A stretch of DNA of 64,000 bases from Eubacterium sp. (GCA_017445905.1 JAFSRX010000068.1:1-64000); one strand, 5' to 3'. Counted from the first letter of the stretch, positions 33,101 to 43,271 are shown. The notes: generated from the sequence alone by a model not told the origin. Translations and numbers: made by a program.

Positions 33101-36100
33101 CAAGAAAGCTTCGATGGCGCAGATGTAAACGAATCAAGCTTTACAACTGGAAGTTCAAAGGGTCTGAACGGAACTCTCGCAAACAGCGGAACTGCTTCAG
33201 TAATTGAAGGAACAGCAGGCGCAGGAGTCTTTGACCAAAGAAAGAATGTTCTCAAGATTAACGGCGCAACTGCCGCTTCAAGAGGTAATTATATCCAGTT
33301 TGATTCAAACCCGCTTGCAACACCTGTTAATTCAGCGGTTGCAAAGGCAGACGGTATGACAATTTCCTTCTGGAGATATGTAACAGCTGCCGGAACAAAC
33401 AATATAGCAACCTCGGGCGACGACTGGACAAATATTGTTAACTTCACATCATACGACAGTGAAAACGAAACAAACAGATACAGATATTCAACCTTAACCG
33501 CAACAGGCAGACTCGGATTTGTTCAGAGAGATAACGAAAACGGCGCTTCTGTTAACGGCGGATGGCTTGATTATTTCCCTAATAACAATGATATTTCAAA
33601 TCATTCAACAGATGTTCACCACGGCTACTGGACAAATATTGTTTTAACAGTTAACCCGAAAGCAACAGATATCAACGATGCAGTTGTCGTTTATATCAAC
33701 GGTGAGCCCCATGATATCAGCTCTCTTTCAGCAAACGGCGCAGTTGATTTAACCCGCAATCTTGCCGGCGATTTCAGTTCATATACCGTAAAAGAGCTTG
33801 CTGATGAAATCATTGATTTCTACACAAGCTCAACAACTCATTTTGATTTGGCATACGGCGCATATGATGAGAGCGACAAGAGCCTTGATGTTTATGTTGA
33901 TGATATCAGAATTTACACAGAGGTTAAAACTCAGGTTGATATCAACAATATGTATTCAGATGAGTATTCTGATACTGTAAAAGACGGTTCAACCTCATAT
34001 CAGAGCTCAACATCACACGACCCGACGAATGTAACTGTTTACACTCTTAAGAGTGCAGTTACAACCGAAAACGGAACAAAGGCTGCCGGCTCACAGGTTG
34101 GTCAGGAATTCATTGATTACTATAATGTTCCTTCATCAAATTACACTGTTGAATATTATTCCTTCGGAACAGGCTTAACAGTTTATAAGTCAAGCGATAA
34201 CCTTAACTGGACCGTTGTTGGCGACAGCAAAGGCAGATGCGGTTATCAGAATCAGGGCTTATTTGTAAGCGCAACCGGCTCTGAACAGCCATATACAACA
34301 ACTCTTTCAGAGCCTTTAACATGGGCTGCTCAGGGCAAATCAATCAATGGCGGCGATGTTCGTGAAGGCGCAGCAGGTAAGCTTGTTTGGGCTCCTCATG
34401 TTATGTATAACTTATCTCAGGATAAGTGGATGTACTACGGTTCAACCTCTGCATGGGTTTCAAACTACAGCGCAGTATTCCTTCTTACTTCTGACTTTGT
34501 TGACCACGGTTATAAATATCAGCAGATGATAGTTAAAACTCACGGTAACGACCACGAAGAGGGCTACACTGATTCAACAAACGCAATTGATTCCTGCGTA
34601 TATTATGGACACAATGCCGACGGCAGTATAGATAAATCCTCACTCTATTGTTTATACGGCTCATGGGGCAACATTATGGTTAAAACCCTTAATGCCGACG
34701 GAACAAGAAGTGACGGCGAAACTGATTTCGGAAGCCTTCTTTCGATAGCGAGAAACGGCGGCGAAGGCGGTTATATGACCTATCGCAACGGCTATTATTA
34801 CTACTTTATTTCACCCGGTTCAAATGGTTGGGGAACATCGGGCGGTGCATATCAGGTTCGCACATACAGAAGCCAGTCGCCTGATAAGGACTTTGTTTCA
34901 TACACTGGCGCTTCTGCAACTCAGGATACTTCTCACCACGGAAACACAATGATGACAGGTTATTCCCTCAATGCAGACGGATTTAACTATGAATATACAT
35001 CAATCGGTCATAGCTCAATCTACAATGCTCAAAACGCATACGGTGAAAATGTTGATATTATCGCTTCACACACCCGTGAATATGCAAAAGACGGCGTTGC
35101 AGTTGAAGACGGTCAGTTAACAACCCGTCAGATATGGCTTGTCGGTAATGTTGCAATTCATAATCCTGTTGCTTTCACAAACGACGGCTGGCCGACTGCT
35201 TTCCCGAAGCTTTATGATGAAACCTTCTCTCTTCAGAACAAGGGTGCTTCAAATGCATCAAGAACATATTTCACAGCTTATGACCTTGACGGTGTTTATG
35301 CTGCAAATGTATTCTATGATGATAATAATGATTCAGGCTATCGCGAGGCAACTCAGACCTTTAAGATTTATGCAACATCAAACACAACCGGTTTACTTAT
35401 AAACAGTAATGTAACTGCCGGTCAGAGATTCGAGCTTACATACAGCTCTGATAACAAAACAACATATATCACTCTTTATAACGATGATAATTCAGTTCAC
35501 GCATCGGGTGTTATCGCAAACCAGGGAACACTCGGCAGCGCAGTTCCTGAATTCAGCTATGTTATCCACAGCTCTTCTTGGGATCCACAGGTTGGATGTA
35601 CTGCGTGGGGTATCAGAACAGGGGATAACGAAACTAAAGAGGATATCGAAGAGGCTTTTGATAATATCGAAGGTCCTTCAAATATTAATGGTATAGCATA
35701 CCACGAGGGCAATCCTGCCGATAACAAGGATGGCACAAAGGCATATTCAAATGTTGCTTATTCAACCAAGACAACCGCATGGGGTGGCGAGCTTAATAAG
35801 TTCTATCAGTATATGCACATAGCCCTCCCAACAACATCTGTTTTAGTATATGACGGTGTAACTCAGCCTTCATTGCCGCTTGCATTTTCAAATGTTTCAA
35901 ACGGCTCACACGACCAAAGATTCAAGTCCGTTGTTTCAACAACCTCAAATTTTGAGCTTAAGAAAAACTGGGTTGGATTCACTGATAGCAACACCTCAGG
36001 AGTTGAAGGTCAGGAAGGAACAGGCATTAAGATTTGGCCCGGTAGCTATATAATGTCGGGCGATAGCGGAGCTAAAGAATTCAGCTATCTTTCAAGTGCT

Positions 36101-38107
36101 GGTGTTATGAATGAAGGTCAGGATAACACCTCAGCTGCAAGATATTGGTGGAATCAGCTTTATTACACAGGAAGTGTTAACACTTCATCATATTATGAAA
36201 CTATAACTAATCCCACTTTCCATGCATATGGAAGATACAGTATTGCTTTCAACTTCGATGAAGACGGCGATTTACCATCTCCCGAATCAACTATCTATGT
36301 TATCAACTATAAGCCGATTTATCAGATTTTAAACGGTGATGTCAGCGTTCCCGGAACAGACGGCGCTATGCTTGATGTTTATGATGACATTAAGGCAAAT
36401 CCGAATAAGTATACAAAGAGCTCTGTTCAGAGATTCTATCTTGCAATGGAAATGCTTCTTGATGCAGACCCGATGAGCTATACTTATGAAGGCAGAGTTG
36501 CAAGCGATGTTGAATCATGTGCAAAAAATATTAAACTTGCAAAAGCAGCATTTGATGCAATCAATCTTGAAAAGCGTGCTGATTTAACTAAGCTTGAAAA
36601 CGCTTATAATAAGGCTGACTCGCTTCTTTTAAGTCTTGACGGAAAAATTGCTCAGTATGACGCAAATTCTGTTAATGCATTGATTTCTGCAGTAACTGCT
36701 CCGAATGTTTCTAAATATCTGAGCGCAGATGATGAAACAAAAGCAGAATATAGCGAAACCGTTCAGACGGATGCAGATTCACTTGCAGATGATATTCTTG
36801 ATGCACTTGACGGACTTAAAATCGTTGCAAATAACGTAAGCGCTGAAACAGTTGATGCCTATGAAACTGCTGTTGCAACGATCAATAAACTTGATCCCGA
36901 TGCATATAATCAGACTCAATCAATAACAACTGCTATCAGCAATACCAACACAATTGTTGGTGATTCATCTGTTGAATACGGCGATGCAACAATAAATGTT
37001 GTTGCAATGTCGGCTTCTGATCAGGATGTTCAGGATGCAGTATCAGCAATTCTCAGTGCTTTAACAACAAGCGTTAAGACCTACACGATCAAGACATACG
37101 GTGTTGACGAAACTTCGTTCAACAACGGAACCTTCTCAGGCGAAAGCGAAACATACACTGCAACCTACGGAACAACCGTAACTTGTGTAGGCGATCCTTT
37201 AACAGCATGGTATCTTGGAGTTAAAACAAATACAACTGAAAAGAAACTTACATACTACGGCTATGGCAGAAGACTTCAGATTAAGGTTATGGGCGATCTT
37301 GAAATTAAAGCCGTTAAACCAACAGAAGATAATTATCAGATTAAGATTGTAAGAGATTATGATGATACTGAAACTGCTCCTGTACAGTATGTAAACTATG
37401 TTTCAAGCGGTTATGAGTTTGAACTTCCTGCAGCTCCTGCATATGCTTACTACACCTTTGCAGGCTATGAAGTCGGCGGCAATGCTTATAATGCAGGCGA
37501 TAAATTTTCAATAACTGCTGATACTGAGATTGTTGCAAAATATAATCATAATGATGATGCAGCTTGTGCAATCAACAGTAATAAGGGCAATGTTTCAACT
37601 TCCTATAATAATAAAGTTACCTTAGAAGGTGACGAAAACACTTACGGTTGGGTTGAGCAGACTGGCGAAAATTCATTTAGACCGTTCTATATAGGAAAGA
37701 ATGTAACCTTCTTCGCAAGCGAAACAACAACCCTTAACGCAGTTAATGAAGAAACATTCAAAGGCTATAAGTTTACATCTCCGGTTATCAACCTCAGACA
37801 GAGCGGAACTATGCAAAACGGAACAAAGACCATCTTCAACGCTCAGCTCTTTGACGGTGGCAAAGAAGTTAAAGAATACGGAATTCTTGTTGGTGTCGGC
37901 AGCTTTAATGAAGATGATTTAACTATTGAAAATTCTGGTAAACACGAAGAATTTACTGTAGTTCGTGCTAAGTCAACAAAGCTTGTTGGTGCAAATCAGT
38001 TCTCAATCGCAATTAATAACCTTCCAAACGGATATAAGTACAGAGGTTATGTAATTTATGAAAACGGTGAGAATGAATTTGTTACTAACTATACAGACAT
38101 TAACTAA
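30185..38107 (+). CDS. Giant secreted GH43 arabinanase-like multidomain protein
   Basis: The 2640-residue protein has a signal peptide (about 1-33), a LamG-like fold (about 39-262), a beta-rich module with helices (about 339-650) and Ig/chitobiase-like repeats (about 690-960). A second LamG fold (about 966-1250) precedes a five-bladed GH43 catalytic domain (about 1265-1680). Likely catalytic residues are Asp1279 (HDPTN), Asp1469 (AIDSCV) and Glu1527 (GGEGGYM), as in endo-arabinanases. An arabinanase-type beta domain (about 1680-1810) follows. The C-terminal 800 residues hold a further beta module, FIVAR-like helices (about 2080-2300), a Listeria-Bacteroides repeat (about 2385-2460) and a YGWVE/FRPFYIGKN terminal domain. 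No sortase or dockerin signal is seen. It probably cuts arabinan outside the cell. Confidence 0.85.
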   Translation: MKNKLGKRIISILLSALMVVSMLPTFALSASAAVQRDSHLLGEYLVNDATTGIQTNTGVTWDSNKKEAYFNGSSYLQLSGTPMSTVSSSTGFTISFDFYKEDGGYWARFFDFSDGTTNNCFAVNAGQDDWRSYASIYKLNGNEYCYYTNDLGSTEHCDVTSEYFVGHYKEWHNMAFSMDTDGYYYVYIDGVLRGKFKNTLNDQQANIMNKFADLTTYYIGYDVYGDPCYKGYMKNFRLYNCAYNQLTGAERLNNVMAAYEARMNGAVYTNMAAAYTAYVNANKALDSYYYGGAYNTVTDANHGTLADTLATAISNMSIWSDYSETQSVAMGSNSVNNCSNVLYASDTVNFVPSNYYGIGSTNFKTITNDKVVLYYNGDDSKTYFPVGLEVKRNGNGNRQYDYAYFAQSVADYDGQPSVDPDTKIELRANWRGYQDGWGSGLDWAAMWTNGTDRFGYQQYGGGFGFVIDGTRYYGNIAYYKSTAPTQANPYPDNSLAKNGLIYEIYNNQRNHCGGYNADTDIYVVDYYQVTQRIKDYNSYFSNVMDYSQGGLSSIATALDVATAFNLSDYAGSSTAYEDAKYQIDNVIVPAFNGISATADVDYDTLRSNLTDGLSKSFDTFGTKTASEVYADSALNTTTLSNYKAFSDAFEAAQQHMAGLPSGSYNSNTASSLASTLSSTFDALSIKGAEEPSISGESALGPDDEITITNNDSETVTISYTITFNNSDTASDSFTLASGATKNVNVFGGSTAYESAAISVKATKNNKDSSSVNASYTFIKAPSFSVSDGAVLTEDDAVTFSSNNSLGGTVYYSYDNSSWFVPTSGGNYVFTENDTAVQGIYAKEVVGNSTSKIAHISVLRKASFSIYTNNTKGNTFYDDSTTIFIEDTSNYSDDIVYTLVADGTAVGTIHTYDKTNKINLSNSGTVENAIKNANVVEIVAYAAPHGVLIGTEGTLVTSATLVKASAAADRLVYQESFDGADVNESSFTTGSSKGLNGTLANSGTASVIEGTAGAGVFDQRKNVLKINGATAASRGNYIQFDSNPLATPVNSAVAKADGMTISFWRYVTAAGTNNIATSGDDWTNIVNFTSYDSENETNRYRYSTLTATGRLGFVQRDNENGASVNGGWLDYFPNNNDISNHSTDVHHGYWTNIVLTVNPKATDINDAVVVYINGEPHDISSLSANGAVDLTRNLAGDFSSYTVKELADEIIDFYTSSTTHFDLAYGAYDESDKSLDVYVDDIRIYTEVKTQVDINNMYSDEYSDTVKDGSTSYQSSTSHDPTNVTVYTLKSAVTTENGTKAAGSQVGQEFIDYYNVPSSNYTVEYYSFGTGLTVYKSSDNLNWTVVGDSKGRCGYQNQGLFVSATGSEQPYTTTLSEPLTWAAQGKSINGGDVREGAAGKLVWAPHVMYNLSQDKWMYYGSTSAWVSNYSAVFLLTSDFVDHGYKYQQMIVKTHGNDHEEGYTDSTNAIDSCVYYGHNADGSIDKSSLYCLYGSWGNIMVKTLNADGTRSDGETDFGSLLSIARNGGEGGYMTYRNGYYYYFISPGSNGWGTSGGAYQVRTYRSQSPDKDFVSYTGASATQDTSHHGNTMMTGYSLNADGFNYEYTSIGHSSIYNAQNAYGENVDIIASHTREYAKDGVAVEDGQLTTRQIWLVGNVAIHNPVAFTNDGWPTAFPKLYDETFSLQNKGASNASRTYFTAYDLDGVYAANVFYDDNNDSGYREATQTFKIYATSNTTGLLINSNVTAGQRFELTYSSDNKTTYITLYNDDNSVHASGVIANQGTLGSAVPEFSYVIHSSSWDPQVGCTAWGIRTGDNETKEDIEEAFDNIEGPSNINGIAYHEGNPADNKDGTKAYSNVAYSTKTTAWGGELNKFYQYMHIALPTTSVLVYDGVTQPSLPLAFSNVSNGSHDQRFKSVVSTTSNFELKKNWVGFTDSNTSGVEGQEGTGIKIWPGSYIMSGDSGAKEFSYLSSAGVMNEGQDNTSAARYWWNQLYYTGSVNTSSYYETITNPTFHAYGRYSIAFNFDEDGDLPSPESTIYVINYKPIYQILNGDVSVPGTDGAMLDVYDDIKANPNKYTKSSVQRFYLAMEMLLDADPMSYTYEGRVASDVESCAKNIKLAKAAFDAINLEKRADLTKLENAYNKADSLLLSLDGKIAQYDANSVNALISAVTAPNVSKYLSADDETKAEYSETVQTDADSLADDILDALDGLKIVANNVSAETVDAYETAVATINKLDPDAYNQTQSITTAISNTNTIVGDSSVEYGDATINVVAMSASDQDVQDAVSAILSALTTSVKTYTIKTYGVDETSFNNGTFSGESETYTATYGTTVTCVGDPLTAWYLGVKTNTTEKKLTYYGYGRRLQIKVMGDLEIKAVKPTEDNYQIKIVRDYDDTETAPVQYVNYVSSGYEFELPAAPAYAYYTFAGYEVGGNAYNAGDKFSITADTEIVAKYNHNDDAACAINSNKGNVSTSYNNKVTLEGDENTYGWVEQTGENSFRPFYIGKNVTFFASETTTLNAVNEETFKGYKFTSPVINLRQSGTMQNGTKTIFNAQLFDGGKEVKEYGILVGVGSFNEDDLTIENSGKHEEFTVVRAKSTKLVGANQFSIAINNLPNGYKYRGYVIYENGENEFVTNYTDIN

Positions 38108-38159
38108 TAATCTTAAAGGGGCTGCCTCACTTTGACGTGACCCACAAAAGATGAACCTA

Positions 38160-38190
38160 AGCGTAGTAGTGAAAACTGCTGCGCTTTTTT
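38160..38190 (+). terminator. Terminator after the giant GH43 gene
   Basis: An 11-bp stem (38160-38170 with 38175-38185, two G-U pairs) closed by a GAAA tetraloop is followed by five T's. Confidence 0.8.
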
Positions 38191-38218
38191 GGTGTTAACT
38201 TATTTGAAAACTAAATCA

Positions 38219-38247
38219 TTGACTAAATATAATATATAATTTATAAT
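38219..38247 (+). promoter_or_regulatory. Promoter of the second GH43 gene
   Basis: TTGACT (38219-38224), 17 bp and TATAAT (38242-38247) form the same combination as the promoter of the first GH43 gene. Confidence 0.85.
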
Positions 38248-38282
38248 ATAGTTATACAAAGTATATTTAGGAGGGTTTTGAT

Positions 38283-41200
38283 ATGAAAACATCCATTAAA
38301 AAGATGACTTCGCTCATTTTGAGCTTGGTTTTGGTTTTAACTTCTTTTTTAGCAGTGCCTTTTGTTTCAAAGGCTGCAACAAAGTGGAATGTTGTTGCAT
38401 CTTCTGATTTTACAAAAGCAAATCTTCAATCATCGGGCGGCGCTCTCGGTGAGGTTCCAACCTATCAGGGCGGTAATCCGATTTCCTGGTCTTCTTCTGT
38501 TTGGACAGGAACGGGAAACGCTTACAAAACCTCTGAGGTATATGGTATTCCCGACGGCTATATGTATATGAGCGGATATGGTGATAACACTGCTTTTCCG
38601 ATACCAAAGGGCTCTTCATCAATGAAAATTGACTTCGGTTTTTCTTTCAATTCGGATTATTCAGTTGATGTTTCCGGCGGAGCATATGATTTTCTTAAAA
38701 TTAACTATGATGAAGCACTTTTCAGCGATATTTCAAGAAGTCAATATAGCTACTGCGTTTTTGAACAGGGCTGTGACGGTAAGGTTTATTCCTTTGATAA
38801 AACACTTGCTGATGCTTCTTCATCAAGAAGAGTTTACCCCGGTGGAGACAATCTAAGCGCAGGTGTTTACTATCACTATATTCTCGAATATATTGAAGGG
38901 AAATATGCAAGGGCATATATAACTGATGAAAAGGGAACAGTTGTTCAGGAGCAGTTTAATACAACCGATTCCGATTCATTAAATCAGTTCTACAGAGGTT
39001 TTCACGAGTGGAACGGTCCGACAGGTTTAAGAATGGGCGACTTCGCTCAGTCACAGTATCTCAAGGGACTTGAATATAGAAATATAACCTTCTATACAGC
39101 GGATACAAATTATGTTGACCCCGCTCCTTCAAGTGATGAAGATAAATATCTCTTTGCCTATTTTACAGGAAATACAAATGATGGTGAAAAACTTCGCTAT
39201 GCTGTTTCAACCGACGGTATAAACTTTGCTCCTCTTAACAGGGGCGAACCAGTCTGGAATCCCGATAACTTCAACGCATCCGATATAGATGTTTATCCTG
39301 ATAATTCGGGCAATATTGGCGTAACGAAGCACATTCGTGATCCCTATATCTTCAAGGGTCAAAACGGAAAATACTATGTTCTCGCGACGGATTTAAGCAC
39401 TCCCGATTATGGCTTTAACAACAATTCTAAGCTACTTGTCTGGGAACTTGATAATCCTGAGGATATCGATGAAACAACTCCTTGGAGTATTGACGCCTGG
39501 GATTGGTTTGCCGAAATGTGCGGCGGATATGTTAACCGTTCGTGGGCTCCTCAGGCAATATGGGATCCTGTAGAAGAGATGTATATGATGTATTGGGCAA
39601 TCGGTTATGTTGAAGGCAAAACCGTTATGTATTATATTTATACTCCCGATTTCAAAACCTTTGTCGGAACGCCCAAACGACTTGTAAATTACGGAAATGC
39701 AGATAATATTGACGGCGATATAACATACAGCGAGAGCGAAGGCTTATACTATCTCTGGTATAAGAATGAATTAACTTCAACTCTCGGATATGCAACTTCT
39801 CCGACTTGCTGCGGACCTTATACAAACACTCAGACAATTCAGGCAAATGACGGTCTTGAGGGATGTCAGGTTCATCAGCTAACCGACGGAAGCTATATCC
39901 TTCTTGCCGATGCATACGGAGCAGGGTATTTTAAGGTTTATCCTTCCGATACTCTCAGCGGCTTCAATGATTCAAATATTGCCGATTCAGATATAAACTG
40001 GCTCGCACCCCGACATGGCTCTGTTGTTCGCATAACAACTGCTCAGTATAACGCTCTTGTTAATAAGTTTGGCGTAAGAAGCGAAACGGATGACCTTGAA
40101 TACTATTTCTCAGAGGGCAGAGACTGGACAAATGTTAATTATACTAAAGATATTAAAGACCAGAGTAAGAATACTTACACTCTCGGCGCAACTGAGGCTT
40201 ATAAAACAACAAGCGGAACTCTTGAAATAACAAACGGAAATCTCTTTATCGAGAATGATAAAGCAAGAAATATCCTCAAAGGCGATGCTTTCACTTTAAC
40301 CTTTAAGCATAAGTTAACCGAGGCATATAAATATACTCAGTATTATAATATGATGACTGTCGGAAATGCTGATCAGGATTTCATAGCTCTTGCGGAGGAC
40401 GGAACCTTCTATGTTGGCGGTAAGGCTTGTCCGAAAAAGGCAACAACGCAGGCTAATGTTGAAAGCGAATATACAATTTGTTTCAACGGCTCAACCGTTT
40501 CTCTCCTTCAAAATGGCGAATATGTAACCGGCGCACTGTTTAACGAAACTATTTCAGAAGCTGAAAACGGAACTCTTTATGTAGGCGTTGGCTGGAGTGA
40601 TAAAACAATGGGCGGAAGAACATCAGGAACATATCGCGATTTTGTTCTTTCTCCGAATGCGACAATCAGCGGTCATGAGAATGAATATCTTGATGATTAT
40701 CTTGATGACTTTGATTTTGATGAAATAAGCGCTCCTGCTGATTTTAATGCTTTTTCCTATCATATGAGCCACGTTGCAGTAGGCGGATATTCAAATGTTG
40801 TTTATTCTCCGATTAATACAACTGTCTGGGACGGAAACGGAACACCTAATGATAGCTATGTTCAGATAGGAAGAATGAATTTCAAGATTGCAACGCCAAA
40901 TACGATGGTTCTTGTTTACGATGGAGTTCACGAGGTTTCATATCCCGTTGTTTTAGAGCAGATAAGACAGCAATCCTCAAACGATTCTCAACTTATTCAC
41001 TATGTTGGCTCCCACGAATCAATTTTCGCACTGCAAAACGACTGGGTTGGATATACAAAAACATACTCGGTTTGGCCAGCAAACAATATTGTTTCTTCCG
41101 ATACTTTTGCATACTTGGATAACAATAACTATGATGAATCCGATAACTTAAACAACGGTGATTATCATTTCTATTCAAACAGAATGATTTATAACGGCAG

Positions 41201-43205
41201 TGGCGATACTGATAATTATTATGAAGTTGCAACAAATGATAAATACTATGTTAAAAACAGTTATAAGGATACTTTCAGCTCAAGACAATATAAATACGGC
41301 GATATAACTTCCTACTGTACAAGATACGTTATAAACTATGCTCCTGTTTATAAAATGCTTTCGGGAGAAACAAAAGTTCCCGGAACAAGTATGGGAATAG
41401 TTGATTATTATAACAACGTTGTCAAGGGAAATGAGGATAAATATACAGAGTCATCTGTAAAGCAGTTTTATATAACAATGGCTGCAATAAAGGATTCTGA
41501 CCCGAATAATTATAATTTCTCAACAACTGCTTCTTCTGTTAAAACAAATGCCTCTACTATTAAGAAGGCAGTAAGCGAATTTGAGAAAATAAATCTTGTT
41601 GAAAAGGCTGATTTCTCAGAGCTTGAAAATGCTTATGAAAGCGCTGATGCACTTCTTAATGAGCTGAGTTCTTCTCCTGCTAAGTATTCGAATAACTCAG
41701 TTTCTGCTCTTGTCAGTGCAGTGAACAATGCTTATTTATATAAGCTGAGTGATTCAGAAAAGAAGAATACTTCAAAAGCAGAAAAACAAAGCGATATCGA
41801 CTTTCAGGCACTTGCAATAAATAACGCTGTTTCGTCATTGAGCCAAACAACGGATGAACTTGATTTGAGCTCATATACTCAGGCTGTTGCAGTTGCAGCA
41901 AATCCTGACCAGGATATTTATAGCTGCACAAAAGAAGAAACCAAGGATATTATTGAAGTTGCAACTGATTTCATTATCGGAGAAGCTGTTGAATATAAGG
42001 ATATAAACGGCGACGATATTGAAATACCAACAATAAGCGATAATGCTGACCAAGCCGGTGTTGATGGTGTTACAACTATGATAATTAGCTTCCTTACTTC
42101 TAATATTAAGGAATATACTGTTACAGTTAACGGAAATGCAACAGTTTCATTTAAGAATAACGGCAGCGATGAAAAGATAAGCGATAATATTTATAAAGCA
42201 ACGTATAATAATACCGCTGTATTTACTTCTGAAAGTGAAGAAACTGCTTGGTATATGACATTTGCAAGCGCATCAATAAATAATAATAAACAGTATCAAG
42301 CAAGTGGAGAATCATATCAGACCAATGTTATCGGTGATATAACTGTCTGGGCAAAGTCAAGAAATGAAGAAAATCCGAATAAAGTTACTGTAGTTCGTGA
42401 TTATCAGAACGGCATTTTCAGAGTTCAGCTTGTTGACTTCGTTAATGATACCTTTGAGCTTCCCGATGCTCCTGCACTTCTCGGATATGAATTTGTCGGC
42501 TACTTCGTTGGTGATAGCGAGGTAAGTTCAAGCATTCATATTTCAAAGGATACAACCGTTATTGCAAGATATCAGAAAAAATCTCAAAGCGGGTATTCTG
42601 TTGAAATAACTTCAACAACAGGCGATGTTTTGTATTCTCAGGAAAACGATGAATATAATACTAAGGTTATGGTTTCTGATGATAACGCATACGGATGGGT
42701 TGAAAAAGTTCAGGGAACTGATACATACAGACCGTTTTATATCGGCAAAAACTTAACCTTCTTTGTTGCAGAATCAACGGAGATTAAGGCTGTTAATCAA
42801 GCTGAATTTAATTCATATAATTTCTCATTTCCTGTTATGAATGCCCGCCAGTCAACAGCTAAGACAGAAGTTCTTGAAAATGGAACAAAGGCTTATTTCA
42901 ACGGTCAGATTGTTGAAGACCCGACAGGCGAGATAAAGATTCTGGAATACGGTTATCTTATAGGAAAACCGATAAACAGAATTCCTTCTGAGAGCGAGTT
43001 AATCCTTGAAAACGCAGGGGATAATGATGACTTTAGAATTATTCGCGGTAAGTCAACTAAGAAATCCGGCGCTAATCAGTTTACTGTTGCTGTAAGCAAG
43101 CTTTCGGGAACTGTTTCATATCGAGGATATATAACCTATCAGATTGGTGGAACAACAGGAGAAATTAAAACTGTTTATACAGATTACAGAACTTTAGAAT
43201 TATAA
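38283..43205 (+). CDS. Secreted GH43-family multidomain glycosidase
   Basis: The 1640-residue protein has a signal peptide (about 1-31), a LamG-like domain (about 35-280) and a GH43 catalytic domain (about 285-600). Candidate catalytic residues are Asp353 in HIRDPYIF, Asp477 in NIDGDITY and Glu526 in LEGCQVH; the WAPQAIWDP strand lies at about 420-430. A second LamG-like domain (about 610-800) follows. From about 830 to the end it repeats the C-terminal layout of the preceding giant protein: beta module, FIVAR-like helices, Listeria-Bacteroides repeat, and the YGWVE/YRPFYIGKN terminal domain. The catalytic subtype looks exo-acting (arabinofuranosidase or xylosidase-like). It is a single-gene unit behind its own promoter; an AGGAGGG site supports the ATG. 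Confidence 0.85.
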   Translation: MKTSIKKMTSLILSLVLVLTSFLAVPFVSKAATKWNVVASSDFTKANLQSSGGALGEVPTYQGGNPISWSSSVWTGTGNAYKTSEVYGIPDGYMYMSGYGDNTAFPIPKGSSSMKIDFGFSFNSDYSVDVSGGAYDFLKINYDEALFSDISRSQYSYCVFEQGCDGKVYSFDKTLADASSSRRVYPGGDNLSAGVYYHYILEYIEGKYARAYITDEKGTVVQEQFNTTDSDSLNQFYRGFHEWNGPTGLRMGDFAQSQYLKGLEYRNITFYTADTNYVDPAPSSDEDKYLFAYFTGNTNDGEKLRYAVSTDGINFAPLNRGEPVWNPDNFNASDIDVYPDNSGNIGVTKHIRDPYIFKGQNGKYYVLATDLSTPDYGFNNNSKLLVWELDNPEDIDETTPWSIDAWDWFAEMCGGYVNRSWAPQAIWDPVEEMYMMYWAIGYVEGKTVMYYIYTPDFKTFVGTPKRLVNYGNADNIDGDITYSESEGLYYLWYKNELTSTLGYATSPTCCGPYTNTQTIQANDGLEGCQVHQLTDGSYILLADAYGAGYFKVYPSDTLSGFNDSNIADSDINWLAPRHGSVVRITTAQYNALVNKFGVRSETDDLEYYFSEGRDWTNVNYTKDIKDQSKNTYTLGATEAYKTTSGTLEITNGNLFIENDKARNILKGDAFTLTFKHKLTEAYKYTQYYNMMTVGNADQDFIALAEDGTFYVGGKACPKKATTQANVESEYTICFNGSTVSLLQNGEYVTGALFNETISEAENGTLYVGVGWSDKTMGGRTSGTYRDFVLSPNATISGHENEYLDDYLDDFDFDEISAPADFNAFSYHMSHVAVGGYSNVVYSPINTTVWDGNGTPNDSYVQIGRMNFKIATPNTMVLVYDGVHEVSYPVVLEQIRQQSSNDSQLIHYVGSHESIFALQNDWVGYTKTYSVWPANNIVSSDTFAYLDNNNYDESDNLNNGDYHFYSNRMIYNGSGDTDNYYEVATNDKYYVKNSYKDTFSSRQYKYGDITSYCTRYVINYAPVYKMLSGETKVPGTSMGIVDYYNNVVKGNEDKYTESSVKQFYITMAAIKDSDPNNYNFSTTASSVKTNASTIKKAVSEFEKINLVEKADFSELENAYESADALLNELSSSPAKYSNNSVSALVSAVNNAYLYKLSDSEKKNTSKAEKQSDIDFQALAINNAVSSLSQTTDELDLSSYTQAVAVAANPDQDIYSCTKEETKDIIEVATDFIIGEAVEYKDINGDDIEIPTISDNADQAGVDGVTTMIISFLTSNIKEYTVTVNGNATVSFKNNGSDEKISDNIYKATYNNTAVFTSESEETAWYMTFASASINNNKQYQASGESYQTNVIGDITVWAKSRNEENPNKVTVVRDYQNGIFRVQLVDFVNDTFELPDAPALLGYEFVGYFVGDSEVSSSIHISKDTTVIARYQKKSQSGYSVEITSTTGDVLYSQENDEYNTKVMVSDDNAYGWVEKVQGTDTYRPFYIGKNLTFFVAESTEIKAVNQAEFNSYNFSFPVMNARQSTAKTEVLENGTKAYFNGQIVEDPTGEIKILEYGYLIGKPINRIPSESELILENAGDNDDFRIIRGKSTKKSGANQFTVAVSKLSGTVSYRGYITYQIGGTTGEIKTVYTDYRTLEL

Positions 43206-43214
43206 TCTATTTCA

Positions 43215-43246
43215 AAAAGGGGAGCGAGCGCTCTCCCTTTTGATTT
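43215..43246 (+). terminator. Terminator after the second GH43 gene
   Basis: A GC-rich stem (43219-43225 with 43230-43236), extended by A-T pairs past one bulged C, runs into T-rich sequence. Confidence 0.7.
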
Positions 43247-43271
43247 TTGTAAAAGTAATATTAATATTGTA

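Noticed and set aside
37341..37571. Minus-strand frame inside the giant GH43 gene
   Set aside because: His/Gln-rich translation is a shadow of the plus-strand coding sequence; no promoter or ribosome site.
38108..38160. Possible IS fragment (gctgcctcactttgacgtgacccac) between the GH43 genes
   Set aside because: It resembles IS-end sequence in style only; no inverted partner, target duplication or transposase frame is present.
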